From: Shouchella hunanensis
GTDB taxonomy: Bacteria > Bacillota > Bacilli > Bacillales > Bacillaceae_D
Assembly: GCF_028735875.1 (NCBI RefSeq)
Contig: NZ_CP117834.1
Location: forward strand, 2,468,001 to 2,532,000
DNA: 64,000 nucleotides
Direction: 5' to 3'
In this document: positions 53,802 to 63,765 of the stretch, piece by piece
How the letters are laid out: each line of letters starts with the position of its first letter
Numbering within the stretch: the first letter of the stretch is position 1
The notes under the pieces: model-generated
The model's database searches: none
What the model was told of the DNA's origin: nothing
Seen by the model: only the letters and a program-made list of their open reading frames with translations
Program-made: the position numbers and the translations under genes

Positions 53802-54424
53802 TTCACGTATTGCTTGTGGATGATCATGAGACTGTACGCCTCGGTGTTGCGGCTTTTTTATCAACCCAAGAGGACATTTCTGTTGTTGGTGAAGCCAGTA
53901 ATGGAAAAGAAGGGGTCGAACAAGCGCTAAAGCTCAGACCAGACATTATTTTAATGGATCTAGTGATGGACGGAATGAATGGGATCGAAGCAACCAGGGA
54001 AATTATTACACAATGGAAAGAAGCAACGATCATTATTGTCACGAGTTTTCTTGATAATGACAAGCTTCGTCCTGCACTAGAGGCAGGAGCGAAAAGCTAT
54101 GTTCTTAAGACGTCGACAGCGATGCAGATTGCTGACGCGATCCGAAAAACAGCACAAGGAATAGCTGTACTTGATGAGAAAGTTCAGGCACAAATGATCT
54201 CTTCCTTTCGAACGGAGGAATCGTTGCACCAAGCATTAACGAACCGTGAAAAAGAAATCTTAAAGCTAATGAGTGAAGGGAAAACGAATCAGCAAATTGC
54301 CGACCATCTTTTTATTACAATTAAAACAGTAAAAACACATGTATCCCACATCTTATCAAAGCTGGATGTCGATGATCGAACGCAAGCGGTTGTGTATGCC
54401 TTTCAGCAAAAGTTATTTAAATAA
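53798..54424 (+). CDS. liaR: LiaR response regulator
   Basis: 208 residues, NarL/FixJ type. Receiver with acidic pair D8-D9, phospho-acceptor D54 (IILMDLVMDG) and C-terminal LuxR-type helix-turn-helix (LTNREKEILKLMSEGKTNQQ, TVKTHVSHILSKLDV). Likely activates liaI upstream. Start overlaps liaS. Converges with cutC only one base apart, with no clear terminator between them. Confidence 0.93.
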   Translation: MIHVLLVDDHETVRLGVAAFLSTQEDISVVGEASNGKEGVEQALKLRPDIILMDLVMDGMNGIEATREIITQWKEATIIIVTSFLDNDKLRPALEAGAKSYVLKTSTAMQIADAIRKTAQGIAVLDEKVQAQMISSFRTEESLHQALTNREKEILKLMSEGKTNQQIADHLFITIKTVKTHVSHILSKLDVDDRTQAVVYAFQQKLFK

Positions 54425-54425
54425 G

Positions 54426-55055
54426 CTACCAAAGAATTCTTGTCCCGTGTAGTTCCTTTACACCTGTAGCAGCCGCAATATGAGCAGCATTATCCTTCGT
54501 TACGCCTCCACCTGGCATGATGACAATCCGTTCGTTTGCATACGTCTCATAAGCGGCTAAAGTAGAGAGGTTTTCTGTGATTTCTTTGTGAGGACCATGG
54601 GTTAAAATACGCTTTACTCCCCAGTGGGAAAGCTGGTCAATGGCTTCGAATGGGTTTTCAAGTTGATCAAACGCCATATGAAACGTAACCGTTTGTGGGT
54701 CCACAAGTTGTAACAATCTTTGCATGTGAGGCACGTGAAGTTTGTTCTCTGATGTTAGACAGCCAAAGACAAACCCGTCAACACCAATGTGTTTAAATGA
54801 TGAAATCGATGCCTCCATTTTCCTTAGTTCAGCCTCATTGTAAATAAAGTCTCCTCCACGACAGCGAATAAGTGCCATAACCATTACCCCATTACTTTTG
54901 CACGTCGCGACTACTCGTTTACATGTTTCTGATGAAACAGTTGTCCCTCCGACATCTAAGTTGTCGCATAGTTCAATTCGCTGTGCTCCATATTGAATGG
55001 CTTGGTGAACGTGCGTATCATTCTCAAGACAAACTTCCTTTACTACGTTATTCAT
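54426..55055 (-). CDS. cutC: CutC family protein
   Basis: 209 residues, TIM-barrel CutC family: RIELCDNLDVGGTTVS, VMALIRCRGGDFIYN, VDGFVFGCL, HMAFDQLENP and MPGGGV. Once linked to copper homeostasis in E. coli, though that link has been questioned; true reaction unknown. AAGGAG precedes the ATG. The spacing to the divergent GNAT gene is about 80 bases. Confidence 0.88.
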   Translation of the reverse strand: MNNVVKEVCLENDTHVHQAIQYGAQRIELCDNLDVGGTTVSSETCKRVVATCKSNGVMVMALIRCRGGDFIYNEAELRKMEASISSFKHIGVDGFVFGCLTSENKLHVPHMQRLLQLVDPQTVTFHMAFDQLENPFEAIDQLSHWGVKRILTHGPHKEITENLSTLAAYETYANERIVIMPGGGVTKDNAAHIAAATGVKELHGTRILW

Positions 55056-55133
55056 TTATCCAAACTCCTTAAAAAGACTAGCTTTACTAACAGAATACTT
55101 GTAAACTATAGAATACTTCAAGGGGGGAGACGA

Positions 55134-55931
55134 ATGATTAGACAATTACATATGAACGATCAAGACATATGCTTAGCCTTTGTAAAGAAAAAGCCAGCGG
55201 AGAACTTGTTTATTATTGGTGATATTGAAGCATATGGAATGGAAACAGATTTTCAAACGGTATGGGGAGAATTTAATAGAGACAATCAACTAGTCGCTGT
55301 ATTGCTCAAGTTTCATGCAAGCTATGTTCCGTTTGCAGAAGGCTTCTACGATGCTAAAGGATTTGCCGAAATCATAAACAATGATTCTTCCTTTAAAGGA
55401 TTGTCTGGTTTGAAAGATGTGACGGAACAACTTGAACCGTATTTAAAAAAATCTCTTCTTAAAAGACAAATGTATTATGCAAAGTGCACAAAGACAAAGA
55501 GTGACAACCCTTCATTAAAGGATGTACAATCAGCCGAACCCAAAGACGCAGCCGAGTTACTAAGGTTGCTGGATCAAATTCCTGAATTTAGTCAGTCCAT
55601 TCCGAAAACGGCTGAACAAAAACAACGCGAATTAGCGACAGGTTTTTCACGAGCAAGCTTCGTACGTCAAAATGGAAAAATAGTCTCTACCGCTTCTACT
55701 ACTGCGGAAAACACCCATTCGGCGATGATTGTGGGTGTCGCAACATTAGAGGACTATAAGAGAAAAGGCTATGCATCGGCTTGTGTTTACCATTTATGTG
55801 AGCAAGTATTTTCAGAAGGAAAAGTGGCATGCTTGTTTTACGATAACCCAAGTGCCGGGGTGATCTACAAACACATCGGCTTTGAAGATATTGGCTTATG
55901 GATGATGTATAATGAAAAATCAGAAGCATAA
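55134..55931 (+). CDS. GNAT acetyltransferase
   Basis: 265 residues. The C-terminal half is the acetyltransferase (MIVGVATLEDYKRKGYASAC, CLFYDNPSAGVIYKHIGF); the N-terminal half is a divergent GNAT-like domain as in two-domain enzymes. Substrate unknown. ATG 55134 follows GGGGGAGA; the long upstream extension lacks a ribosome site. Confidence 0.82.
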   Translation: MIRQLHMNDQDICLAFVKKKPAENLFIIGDIEAYGMETDFQTVWGEFNRDNQLVAVLLKFHASYVPFAEGFYDAKGFAEIINNDSSFKGLSGLKDVTEQLEPYLKKSLLKRQMYYAKCTKTKSDNPSLKDVQSAEPKDAAELLRLLDQIPEFSQSIPKTAEQKQRELATGFSRASFVRQNGKIVSTASTTAENTHSAMIVGVATLEDYKRKGYASACVYHLCEQVFSEGKVACLFYDNPSAGVIYKHIGFEDIGLWMMYNEKSEA

Positions 55932-55953
55932 GGCTGTGGATTTAAATAAAAAG

Positions 55954-55982
55954 ACTTGTTAGGACTTTCTAGCAAGTTTTTT
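55954..55982 (+). terminator. terminator of GNAT gene
   Basis: Nine-base stem with one G-U pair (55954-55962 with 55969-55977), then TTTTT. Confidence 0.82.
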
Positions 55983-56107
55983 AATTGTTAACGAACGGTA
56001 ACATCAAAAATAGCGATTTAGAGTTGAAAGTGATATGATAGATAGGTGCAAAATATGTCGTGCACATTGTGTGAATTTAATCTTGAAAAGGTTAAGGAGT
56101 ATGGGTA

Positions 56108-56911
56108 ATGAAAGCCTTATTACAATTGCTGAAAGAGCAATACGAAAATAAGCACCTAATTTGGAGACTTGCAGCGTTTGAACAGAAAAGTAAATTTCAA
56201 CTCCATTATTTAGGCGCTTTTTGGCAGTTATTTAGTCCGCTGATGCAAGTCGTGGTCTTTTTTGTTATTTTTGGACTTGGGATCAGGTCAGGAAGAGATG
56301 TTGGTGACACACCTTTTTTTGTGTACTTACTTTGTGGATTAATTCCGTGGTTTTTTATCAGTCCTACGGTGCTACAAGGGTCTAACAGTATTCATAAGAA
56401 AATAAAAATGGTATCGAAAATGAAGTTTCCTGTTAGTGTGTTGCCGACCATTACAATAGCTGGAAATTCAATTAGTTTCTTTATTATGCTCGGTATATTG
56501 TGCATTGTACTCGCCATTTATTCGGTTTTTTCAGGTGTGTATTTACTCCAGTTGCCGTATTATTTTCTTTGTTTATATGCATTTCTTTATGTGTTTACCA
56601 TTTTTTCGGCGACACTGGCTACTGTCGTACGAGATTATTATCAATTTCTTGAAGCTGGAATGCGAATGATGTTCTTTTTAAGTCCAATCATTTGGGCACC
56701 TGACTCAATGGATGATCGTTTACTGTCCGTGTTGCAATTAAATCCGTTTTACTATATTTTAAATGGATTTAGGGACTCTTTTATTGGTGGTACGTGGTTT
56801 TTTGAAAATATCACATACATGATTTATTTTTGGGCGTTAATACTTTTAATTGGTTTCTTAGGGGCAACAGTCTTTAAGAAATTTAAAAACAGCTTTGTTG
56901 ATTATTTATAA
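56108..56911 (+). CDS. tagG: TagG, wall teichoic acid ABC exporter permease
   Basis: 267 residues, six membrane helices of the ABC-2 polysaccharide-export type (FQLHYLGAFWQLFSPLMQVV, GLIPWFFISPTVLQGSNSI, LSPIIWAPDSM, YILNGFRDSFIGG). Moves undecaprenyl-linked wall teichoic acid across the membrane with TagH. Fourteen bases before tagH, so they form an operon. Confidence 0.93.
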   Translation: MKALLQLLKEQYENKHLIWRLAAFEQKSKFQLHYLGAFWQLFSPLMQVVVFFVIFGLGIRSGRDVGDTPFFVYLLCGLIPWFFISPTVLQGSNSIHKKIKMVSKMKFPVSVLPTITIAGNSISFFIMLGILCIVLAIYSVFSGVYLLQLPYYFLCLYAFLYVFTIFSATLATVVRDYYQFLEAGMRMMFFLSPIIWAPDSMDDRLLSVLQLNPFYYILNGFRDSFIGGTWFFENITYMIYFWALILLIGFLGATVFKKFKNSFVDYL

Positions 56912-56925
56912 AGGGGATTTTGTGG

Positions 56926-58533
56926 ATGAATCCTAAAATGAAATTAGACGGTGTTACAAAAAAATATACACTTTTTACAAGTAATAGTGAAAAGCTCAAA
57001 GCAATGTTCTTGCCGAAAATGCAAAAAGAAAATCGTGATTTTTATGCGTTACGCGACATTTCCCTGGAAATTTTCGAAGGGGAGACCATTGGGATTGTTG
57101 GTATTAATGGCTCTGGGAAGTCAACCATTTCCAATATTTTAGCAGGTGTTATTCCTCCTACGGAAGGAAATCTAGACGTAAATGGTGAGACGTCGTTAAT
57201 TGCCATTAATGTGGGCTTAAACAATCAACTAAATGGTTATGAAAACATCGAACAAAAATGTCTCATGCATGGTTTCTCAAAGAAAGAAATAGAGCGTTTA
57301 ATGCCTTCAATTGAGGAATTTGCTGACATTGGTGACTTTATTCAGCAACCCGTAAAAAACTACTCATCGGGAATGAAATCACGGCTAGGATTTGCGATTT
57401 CTGCTCATACAAATCCAGATATTTTAATCGTGGATGAGGCGCTTTCTGTTGGGGACAAAACATTCTATCAAAAGTGTAAAGATAAAATTGATGAATTTAA
57501 ATCACAGGGGAAAACCATTGTCTTTATTAGCCATAACATTAGAGAAATAAAAAACATTTCTGATCGGGTCCTTTGGCTTCATAATGGTGAAATGCACTCG
57601 TTTGGCGACAAGAAAAAAGTTGTTGAAGAATATGAAGCCTATATTGAATGGTTTACATCCTTGTCGAAGGAAGAGCAAAAAGAGCATAAAGAAGAGCTGA
57701 AAATGCAGCGTTCGGTTGCCAAAGTCGAACAAATGGAGAGCGAATCAGAGGGAACTGATTTAGCGCCACGGCGTGCTGGAAAAAAGAAGCACGCCAAACA
57801 AAAGGAGCAAAAGAAACATTCAATCCTCTTTTTTAGTCAGCTCGTTCTTTATGCAGCTTTATTTATTGTTGCAGCTTATCTGGTGGCGATACGGCCACTT
57901 TTTGCTGCTGAGGCTGAGGAGAGTTCGACGGTTGTTGAGCCAGATAACCAATCTCAAACAGCTGAGGAAGAAGACGCAACCGATGATTGGATTGACTATG
58001 ACGAACCTGTACAAGCAGTCATTCATTCAGACGATACTTCTTTATATACGTCGTCCGAAGCATCAACAGCTCTTATGACGTTACCGTTTGGAACAGAAGT
58101 GTCTGTAGTAAGAGAGAATAGCGAACTAGGTGTCGTTCAAATTGAGAATGATGGCGACGACTTATTTATTGAATCGGACTCCTTCCATTTTTTCGAGGGT
58201 GCGGAGGAATTGGAGCGGGAAAGAATTGAGGAAGAGCTCGAGACCAATGTGAGCAGCTCTTTAGATGAGATTGAAACAATATTGGCTCAACCCTACGAAC
58301 AGGTGATTCAGTCTGTTTCGTTTCAAACAGCAGATGAATTTGGCTATGGTTATTATGCATACTCAGACGAACAAATGTTGAAAATAAACCAGCAAAACGA
58401 ATTAGCGGCTATCATTTTGCCAATGGATGGTGGGTCGCTAGTGAAGGAAACGGCTTTTTTCATAGTAGAGGAAGAGGGGTTTTACTTCTTGTGGAATGAG
58501 GAGCAGAATCAACTACTAGTAGCTGAACTTTAA
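56926..58533 (+). CDS. tagH: TagH, teichoic acid exporter ATPase with extracytoplasmic tail
   Basis: 535 residues. ABC ATPase in the first ~240: Walker A GINGSGKST (about 60-68), signature NYSSGMKSRLGF, Walker B ILIVDEALSVGD. A charged linker, one membrane helix (LVLYAALFIVAAYLVAI) and an external domain with an SH3-like part (DTSLYTSSEASTALMTLPFG) follow; this tail is typical of Bacillus TagH. AAAGGGG lies nine bases before ATG 56926; the TTG at 56920 is not favoured. Confidence 0.93.
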   Translation: MNPKMKLDGVTKKYTLFTSNSEKLKAMFLPKMQKENRDFYALRDISLEIFEGETIGIVGINGSGKSTISNILAGVIPPTEGNLDVNGETSLIAINVGLNNQLNGYENIEQKCLMHGFSKKEIERLMPSIEEFADIGDFIQQPVKNYSSGMKSRLGFAISAHTNPDILIVDEALSVGDKTFYQKCKDKIDEFKSQGKTIVFISHNIREIKNISDRVLWLHNGEMHSFGDKKKVVEEYEAYIEWFTSLSKEEQKEHKEELKMQRSVAKVEQMESESEGTDLAPRRAGKKKHAKQKEQKKHSILFFSQLVLYAALFIVAAYLVAIRPLFAAEAEESSTVVEPDNQSQTAEEEDATDDWIDYDEPVQAVIHSDDTSLYTSSEASTALMTLPFGTEVSVVRENSELGVVQIENDGDDLFIESDSFHFFEGAEELERERIEEELETNVSSSLDEIETILAQPYEQVIQSVSFQTADEFGYGYYAYSDEQMLKINQQNELAAIILPMDGGSLVKETAFFIVEEEGFYFLWNEEQNQLLVAEL

Positions 58534-58554
58534 AAGGAAACGGACTGATGGACT

Positions 58555-59613
58555 ATGGATACATCGTTTTTGTTTGAACTGCTTAAAACCCCTTCACCCT
58601 CAGGACATGAAGAGGCGATTCAAGAAAAATGGCTCACTTATATGCAACCTCATGTGAAGAATTTAACAACAGATTTAGCTGGAAATGCAATCGCAACGGT
58701 TAACCCAGACGCCCCATTTCGTGTACTCCTAGCAGGGCATTGTGACGAAATTGGTTTTATGGTGAAGTCCATTGATGAATCAGGCTTTATCTATGTAGAA
58801 GAGCTCGGTCGTTTAAGTCCTTTACCTGCATTAGGAATGGAAGTGGAAATTCACGGAAGGAACGGGAAACTTAATGGTGTGTTTGGTGCAAACGCCCAAC
58901 ATCATGGTGGAGCAAATGCAGACTTAACAATGGATGATTTATTTATTGATTGCGGTGCCGAGAGTGCTGAAGAGATTCAAGCGGTAGTAGCTATTGGTGA
59001 TCCGATTACGTATAAAATTGAACCAACTCACTTGCGCAATAATCGTGTAGTAGGGCGCGGTTTGGACAATCGAACAGGTGCTTTTATTGTGGCTGAAGTC
59101 ATGAAGCGACTTGCATCCAGTCTTCCCGAAGTGTGCGTCCAAGGGGTCAGCACCGTTAATGAAGAGACAAATATGGGTGGCGCTTATTTTGCAGGCTCAG
59201 CTTTAAAGCCAAATTTGGCAATTGCCCTGGATGTCACTTTTGCAACAGATTATCCAACCGCAGAAATGGGCAAGGTTGGCGATGTCACGTTAGCAGGTGG
59301 CCCTGTGCTTGCGAAAGGCGCTCCTATTAATAAAAAAGCAAATGAGCACTTGCAGCAAATAGCAAAGGAACGAACTATTCCGATTCAGTATGAATTAACA
59401 CCGAGAAGAACAGGAACGGATGCAGATCAACTACGATTAACGGGTGAAGGTGTACCAATCGTTCTCGTATCTTTGCCATTACGATATATGCATGCGCCTC
59501 GGGAAGTTGTGTCATTACAAGACATGGAACAAGAGATTGATCTTCTTGTTGCATTTATACAAAGCTTACGTCATGACACAGATTTCCGTCCTCTCATTTG
59601 GAACGGACGTTAG
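58555..59613 (+). CDS. M42 family aminopeptidase (glutamyl/deblocking type)
   Basis: 352 residues. Metal ligands and catalytic residues as in M42 peptidases: AGHCDEIGFMV, GRGLDNRTGAF, VNEETNMGGAYFAGS and ALDVTFATD, with a final ligand histidine in YMHAPREVV. Cobalt or zinc dodecameric aminopeptidase of the cytoplasm. The ribosome site is poor (AAGGAA lies about 14 bases before the ATG). Follows tagH by 21 bases; a functional link is not obvious. Confidence 0.9.
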   Translation: MDTSFLFELLKTPSPSGHEEAIQEKWLTYMQPHVKNLTTDLAGNAIATVNPDAPFRVLLAGHCDEIGFMVKSIDESGFIYVEELGRLSPLPALGMEVEIHGRNGKLNGVFGANAQHHGGANADLTMDDLFIDCGAESAEEIQAVVAIGDPITYKIEPTHLRNNRVVGRGLDNRTGAFIVAEVMKRLASSLPEVCVQGVSTVNEETNMGGAYFAGSALKPNLAIALDVTFATDYPTAEMGKVGDVTLAGGPVLAKGAPINKKANEHLQQIAKERTIPIQYELTPRRTGTDADQLRLTGEGVPIVLVSLPLRYMHAPREVVSLQDMEQEIDLLVAFIQSLRHDTDFRPLIWNGR

Positions 59614-59617
59614 TCAA

Positions 59618-59653
59618 AAAAAGCGCGGAGAGTCGTTAGCCTCCGTGCTTTTT
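59618..59653. terminator. bidirectional terminator
   Basis: 13-base stem with one G-U pair (59618-59630 with 59641-59653), A-run and T-run at the edges. Lies between the converging M42 and nucleotidyltransferase genes and overlaps the latter's end. Confidence 0.88.
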
Positions 59654-60688
59654 CTCATGAATTATGTCTGGATTGTTCTCGATCAATGCGCGTGTATGAT
59701 CCCAAAAATAATCAACAGTGGAAAGGGTTTTTAAGGCAGCTGAATAGAGATCTTTTTCAGTCGTTATGCCAATGGATGACAAGACTTGCTTAAAGTAAGG
59801 GAGACGTTTCTCATGTAGATGAGGAGCATCATGTGCCAAGATGATATGACAGCGGCAGAAAGTGGCAATGATCCAAAAGAAACTCTCTCTAAATTGATTC
59901 TTATTGATAAGTAATTGACTCCCTTCAATGACTATAGGTTTCGCAGAATGTGTAACATCGGTGGAAAAGAAGAAAGGGGTCTTGGCATGTTCGACCGCAA
60001 GGACAAAGGTCTCTTCCAACTGGTCTAAACTAGATTGTACAGTCATTTTAGTCAAGGACTCTACACGTAATTGCTTAAGAAGTGTTTCATGAACGTCTTC
60101 CATGTTGTATCGTTTAAGCACTGCTTGAACCGCTGTATATCGTTTTCGTACCGTTGGGTTTTCAAGGGCTGCCGTTAAAAATAAATGGGCTAAAACCCCT
60201 GTTGGAAAGAGCCAACTCATTACTTGTTCGTGGAATGGAGCAGAAGTCGGTATAGTTGTTAATCCAGCTATGCTTTTTTCTTTTACGTGTTCACAACGAC
60301 GGTGCACCCATTCCATATGATAAAAGTCTCGTGCGACCTCTGTTTGCAAAGGTACAAGAACGTCATCCACATCGCTGAGGACGATCGTATGGGCGAAGCT
60401 ATAACCTACATGATAGTCTGCGAGTATCGTTTCTTTTTGAAGGAATAAACGGTAATCTAATGTAGTCACTTCGAGTAAGAGCCCTTTGTAGATAAATTTA
60501 CCTAGCTTTTTATCCTGTACTTTTGTTGAGATAATCATAATATCAACATCCGAGGAAACGGGCCAAGGAGCAAGACGTGGATGTGTGAGAACAGATCCAG
60601 CTAAATAAGCACCTTTGAAGCCAGGTTGATGGGAACCAACATGTTGTACCCATTCGCGGGCAATGGCAATCGCATCTTGCGTATTCAC
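59636..60688 (-). CDS. nucleotidyltransferase-fold protein
   Basis: 350 residues. N-terminal nucleotidyltransferase core: GAYLAGSVLTHPRLAPWP then SSDVDIMII (the GS...DxD pattern) and a later third-strand candidate LLEVTTLDYR. The remaining helical part is unknown. Such proteins range from antibiotic adenylyltransferases to tRNA-like enzymes; no specific function is claimed. GTG at 60688 follows AAAGGAGG seven bases upstream. Confidence 0.75.
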   Translation of the reverse strand: MNTQDAIAIAREWVQHVGSHQPGFKGAYLAGSVLTHPRLAPWPVSSDVDIMIISTKVQDKKLGKFIYKGLLLEVTTLDYRLFLQKETILADYHVGYSFAHTIVLSDVDDVLVPLQTEVARDFYHMEWVHRRCEHVKEKSIAGLTTIPTSAPFHEQVMSWLFPTGVLAHLFLTAALENPTVRKRYTAVQAVLKRYNMEDVHETLLKQLRVESLTKMTVQSSLDQLEETFVLAVEHAKTPFFFSTDVTHSAKPIVIEGSQLLINKNQFRESFFWIIATFCRCHIILAHDAPHLHEKRLPYFKQVLSSIGITTEKDLYSAALKTLSTVDYFWDHTRALIENNPDIIHEKKHGG

Positions 60689-60816
60689 TAGTAGTCCTCC
60701 TTTCAAAAAGGGAGATCGTCATTAGTTCGACAGCTACTCAGTTGATCCTGCAAACAAGCTTAAGCATAAAAAAAGAAGTTACATACTGAGAAAGCGTGGA
60801 AGAAAGGGATTAAGAA

Positions 60817-61488
60817 ATGGAAGAGTTACAATTTAAACCGCTAAGCGAGGAACAAATAGATGCATTATTGCTACTGCAGAAAACGGTATTTAGTAGTCTT
60901 AAACGAAAAGAGCAACTTTCAACACTTACGAAAGAAGAATTTGAGAGCATACTAACAGGTAAAGGCTATATGGTTGGTGTGTTTTTTAAGGAGCAGCTTA
61001 TTGCTGCTAGGGCATTGCTACAACCAAGTAGTGAGGAGACTGAACATCTAGGGCTTGATGCGGGTTTAACAAAAGACCAGCTGAATCAAGTGGTTTATCA
61101 AGAAATCTCCTTTGTGCACCCCGAGTTTAGAGGGCGACGTCTTCAACAGAAAATGGGGGATTGGTTGATGCAGAAACTTGTCAATGAAATGACTTCATTC
61201 TCATTCATTTGTGCAACAGTAGCGCCTACAAATCCTGCTAGTTTAATTGATAAATTTAAACAAGGGCTTGAAGTAGTGGCGTTAAAAGAGAAGTATGGAG
61301 GTAAACTTCGATTTGTCTTTTTTAAAAACCTCAACCAAACACACGATGTCGTCGTGTTAGATGAAAAAGAAGTAGAATTGACGGCACTAGATGAGCAACG
61401 CCATTTACTACAGAAGGGTTATCGAGGCATGGAATTAAAGCGTGAGAATGGGCGATATTACGTTCGCTACCAATTAAGAACAAAGTAA
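60817..61488 (+). CDS. GNAT acetyltransferase
   Basis: 223 residues. Acetyl-CoA loop region ISFVHPEFRGRRLQQKMGDW, preceded by the strand MVGVFFKEQLIAARALL, and a C-terminal part with ICATVAPTNPASLIDKF. Substrate unknown. Monocistronic; followed by a long inverted repeat. Confidence 0.82.
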   Translation: MEELQFKPLSEEQIDALLLLQKTVFSSLKRKEQLSTLTKEEFESILTGKGYMVGVFFKEQLIAARALLQPSSEETEHLGLDAGLTKDQLNQVVYQEISFVHPEFRGRRLQQKMGDWLMQKLVNEMTSFSFICATVAPTNPASLIDKFKQGLEVVALKEKYGGKLRFVFFKNLNQTHDVVVLDEKEVELTALDEQRHLLQKGYRGMELKRENGRYYVRYQLRTK

Positions 61489-61499
61489 CAAGATGGGTG

Positions 61500-61536
61500 T
61501 GAACATGTTGCCGTATTGGGTGTTGCAACATGTTCA
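61500..61536. repeat. 12-base inverted repeat
   Basis: TGAACATGTTGC (61500-61511) and GCAACATGTTCA (61525-61536) pair perfectly with a 13-base loop. No T-run follows, so this is a weak terminator or a binding site just after the GNAT gene. Confidence 0.6.
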
Positions 61537-61678
61537 TCAATTTCAAATAATGGTTAAAGTTGGAATTTAGGTTGTAAAACACAATGATGTACAAAAGAAG
61601 TTCGATAAGTTGGGATGAAAGCGCATACTTTCCTGAAAGGATCGATGCTACAATCACATTAAGAAAGGAGGGATTGCA

Positions 61679-63745
61679 TTGGCATTGAATGATCGTAGCC
61701 AAAAAATTCTCAATGAGATCATCAGTAACCGGCAAATAACAAGTGGTGTATTAGAGAAGAAACATGATCTAAGTCGGCGCCAGCTTGGTTATACCATTCA
61801 GAAAATTAATGAATGGCTTGTATCTGAAGATCTGCCTGAGATAGAACGAACAAGGCAAGGTCATTTCATTGTTGATCAGTCTGTTTTTTCAACGTTATCA
61901 CGCCAGCCAGCGAATGTAACGAACAGGACGCAGGATCAAGGGTTTTTAACGGAAGAGCAGCGAAGTCATTACATTTTGTTTATGTTACTCGCTAGTGAAG
62001 AAGCGTTATCGTTATATCATTTTCAATCGGAGTTAGGGTATAGCAAGAATACCATTTTACATGATTTGAAGCGTGTACAAAGTCGATTAAGTGATTATAA
62101 CCTCGATATTCACTATTCACGTCGAAATGGCTATCGCTTAAAAGGAAAAGAGCTTCATATAAGGAAGTTACTCATTTATTTAGTTGATATTGCTGTGCAT
62201 TCTAGTCAAGAAACGACATGGTTGGAAGATGTAGCAACTATAAAAAAAGAAGAAATTGAAGAGTTGAAAAGAAGAATTGATAAAGTGGAGAAGCGCCTAG
62301 GTATTCGCTTTACAGATGAAAAATTGTTAGCTATGCCATACATTTTTCTTCTCGTACTAAAGCGAATTACGAGTGGATGTGGTCTGGAACCTTTTTCAAT
62401 TGAATATGAAGAGCTTTCCGATACAAAGGAGTATCAAGCAACGGAGTTTATTTTTCAGAACATGACAGACGTACCTAAGCAGGAGCGGCTATTTATCGCG
62501 CTACACCTTCTTACGGCAAATGTCCATTGGGCGGATTTAATAGTAGAGGATGATTCCATTCCTGATTTACTACCAGCCCTTTCGACCATGTTACGATCCT
62601 TTGAAAAAAGTGCCTGTATTTATTTACAAGAGCGCGAAGTGTTGTTGAAAAAACTCGTTCAGCATACAAAGCCAGCGTATTATCGAATTCGTTATCAATT
62701 GACGGAGATAGAGACTGTTCAAAATCCATTTAGCGTTGAATACCGAGAATTACATCACCTTGTTAAGCGTAGTTTAGGCCCTCTTGAAGAGCTATTCGGT
62801 AAGGAGATTCCTGAGACAGAGGCGATTTACTTAACGATGCTGATCGGATCTTGGATGACACGTCAAGGTGAAAGTATAGCAAAGAAAACAAAAGCGATCG
62901 TCGTTTGTCCGCAAGGTGTATCCGTATCTCGCTTAATGTTAAAGGAACTAAAAGAACTCTTTCCAGAGTTTATCTTTCTTGATTCCCTGTCAGTGAGGCA
63001 ATTCAATGGCTATGAATTATCATACGATATTATTTTCTCCCAAACACCTTTAACAACCGATAAGCTGGTATATGTGACGAAAGCCTTCTTGAGTCGAGAA
63101 GAAAAGCATCGATTAAAGCAACAAGTGATGCAAGACATTCACGGTTATAAACCGATGACGATTCAAATTGATCAATTAATGGACATGATTAGCGGCTACG
63201 CTACTATTGAAAATGAAAGCGAATTAAAAGAAGCACTCCATTCGTACTTTTTTCCTGAAGATCGTAAGACGTATCAGGATGAAGCCTTTCAAAATGGATT
63301 AGAGACGTTTTTAACAGCAGATATGATACAGCAAAAAGATACTGTACCAGACTGGGATGAAGCCCTGAAGCTAGCAGCTAAACCACTTGTTGAAAATGGA
63401 ATCGTAGAACCACGCTATGTTGATGCGCTTGTCGCCAATAAAGATCGTGATCCCTATATCGTCATTGGACCTGGGCTAGCGATACCACATGCGGCACCAG
63501 AAGAAGGCGTTATACAAACGGGAATGAGTCTACTGCAGTTAGAAACCCCTGTTCATTTTTCAGAAGAAGAACAGATTAAAGTGCTAGTCGTTATCGCTGC
63601 TAAAGACAAACATCAACATATTCGGGCATTACGGCAGCTCATTAAGCTTGCCGCTACAAAGAAAGACCGGGAAGTATTTTTAGAAGCATCGTCGATTGAA
63701 GACATAGAAACGATGATCATGACTTATTCGATGGATGAGGAGTAG
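61679..63745 (+). CDS. BglG/MtlR-type PTS-regulated transcription factor
   Basis: 688 residues. DNA-binding helix-turn-helix units at the N-terminus (LSRRQLGYTIQKINEWL and LGYSKNTILHDLKRVQSRL), two PRD domains (about 180-400), an EIIB-like domain with cysteine in VVCPQGVSVSRLM, and an EIIA (fructose/mannitol type) domain with histidine in GLAIPHAAPEEG. It responds to sugar flux through phosphorylation and activates a neighbouring PTS operon. TTG start with AAGGAGGG six bases upstream. Confidence 0.9.
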   Translation: MALNDRSQKILNEIISNRQITSGVLEKKHDLSRRQLGYTIQKINEWLVSEDLPEIERTRQGHFIVDQSVFSTLSRQPANVTNRTQDQGFLTEEQRSHYILFMLLASEEALSLYHFQSELGYSKNTILHDLKRVQSRLSDYNLDIHYSRRNGYRLKGKELHIRKLLIYLVDIAVHSSQETTWLEDVATIKKEEIEELKRRIDKVEKRLGIRFTDEKLLAMPYIFLLVLKRITSGCGLEPFSIEYEELSDTKEYQATEFIFQNMTDVPKQERLFIALHLLTANVHWADLIVEDDSIPDLLPALSTMLRSFEKSACIYLQEREVLLKKLVQHTKPAYYRIRYQLTEIETVQNPFSVEYRELHHLVKRSLGPLEELFGKEIPETEAIYLTMLIGSWMTRQGESIAKKTKAIVVCPQGVSVSRLMLKELKELFPEFIFLDSLSVRQFNGYELSYDIIFSQTPLTTDKLVYVTKAFLSREEKHRLKQQVMQDIHGYKPMTIQIDQLMDMISGYATIENESELKEALHSYFFPEDRKTYQDEAFQNGLETFLTADMIQQKDTVPDWDEALKLAAKPLVENGIVEPRYVDALVANKDRDPYIVIGPGLAIPHAAPEEGVIQTGMSLLQLETPVHFSEEEQIKVLVVIAAKDKHQHIRALRQLIKLAATKKDREVFLEASSIEDIETMIMTYSMDEE

Positions 63746-63765
63746 AGAACAGAGGTGAAATCGTA

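Noticed and set aside
54424..54426. Terminator between converging liaR and cutC
   Set aside because: The stop codons are one base apart and no hairpin with a T-run was found there.
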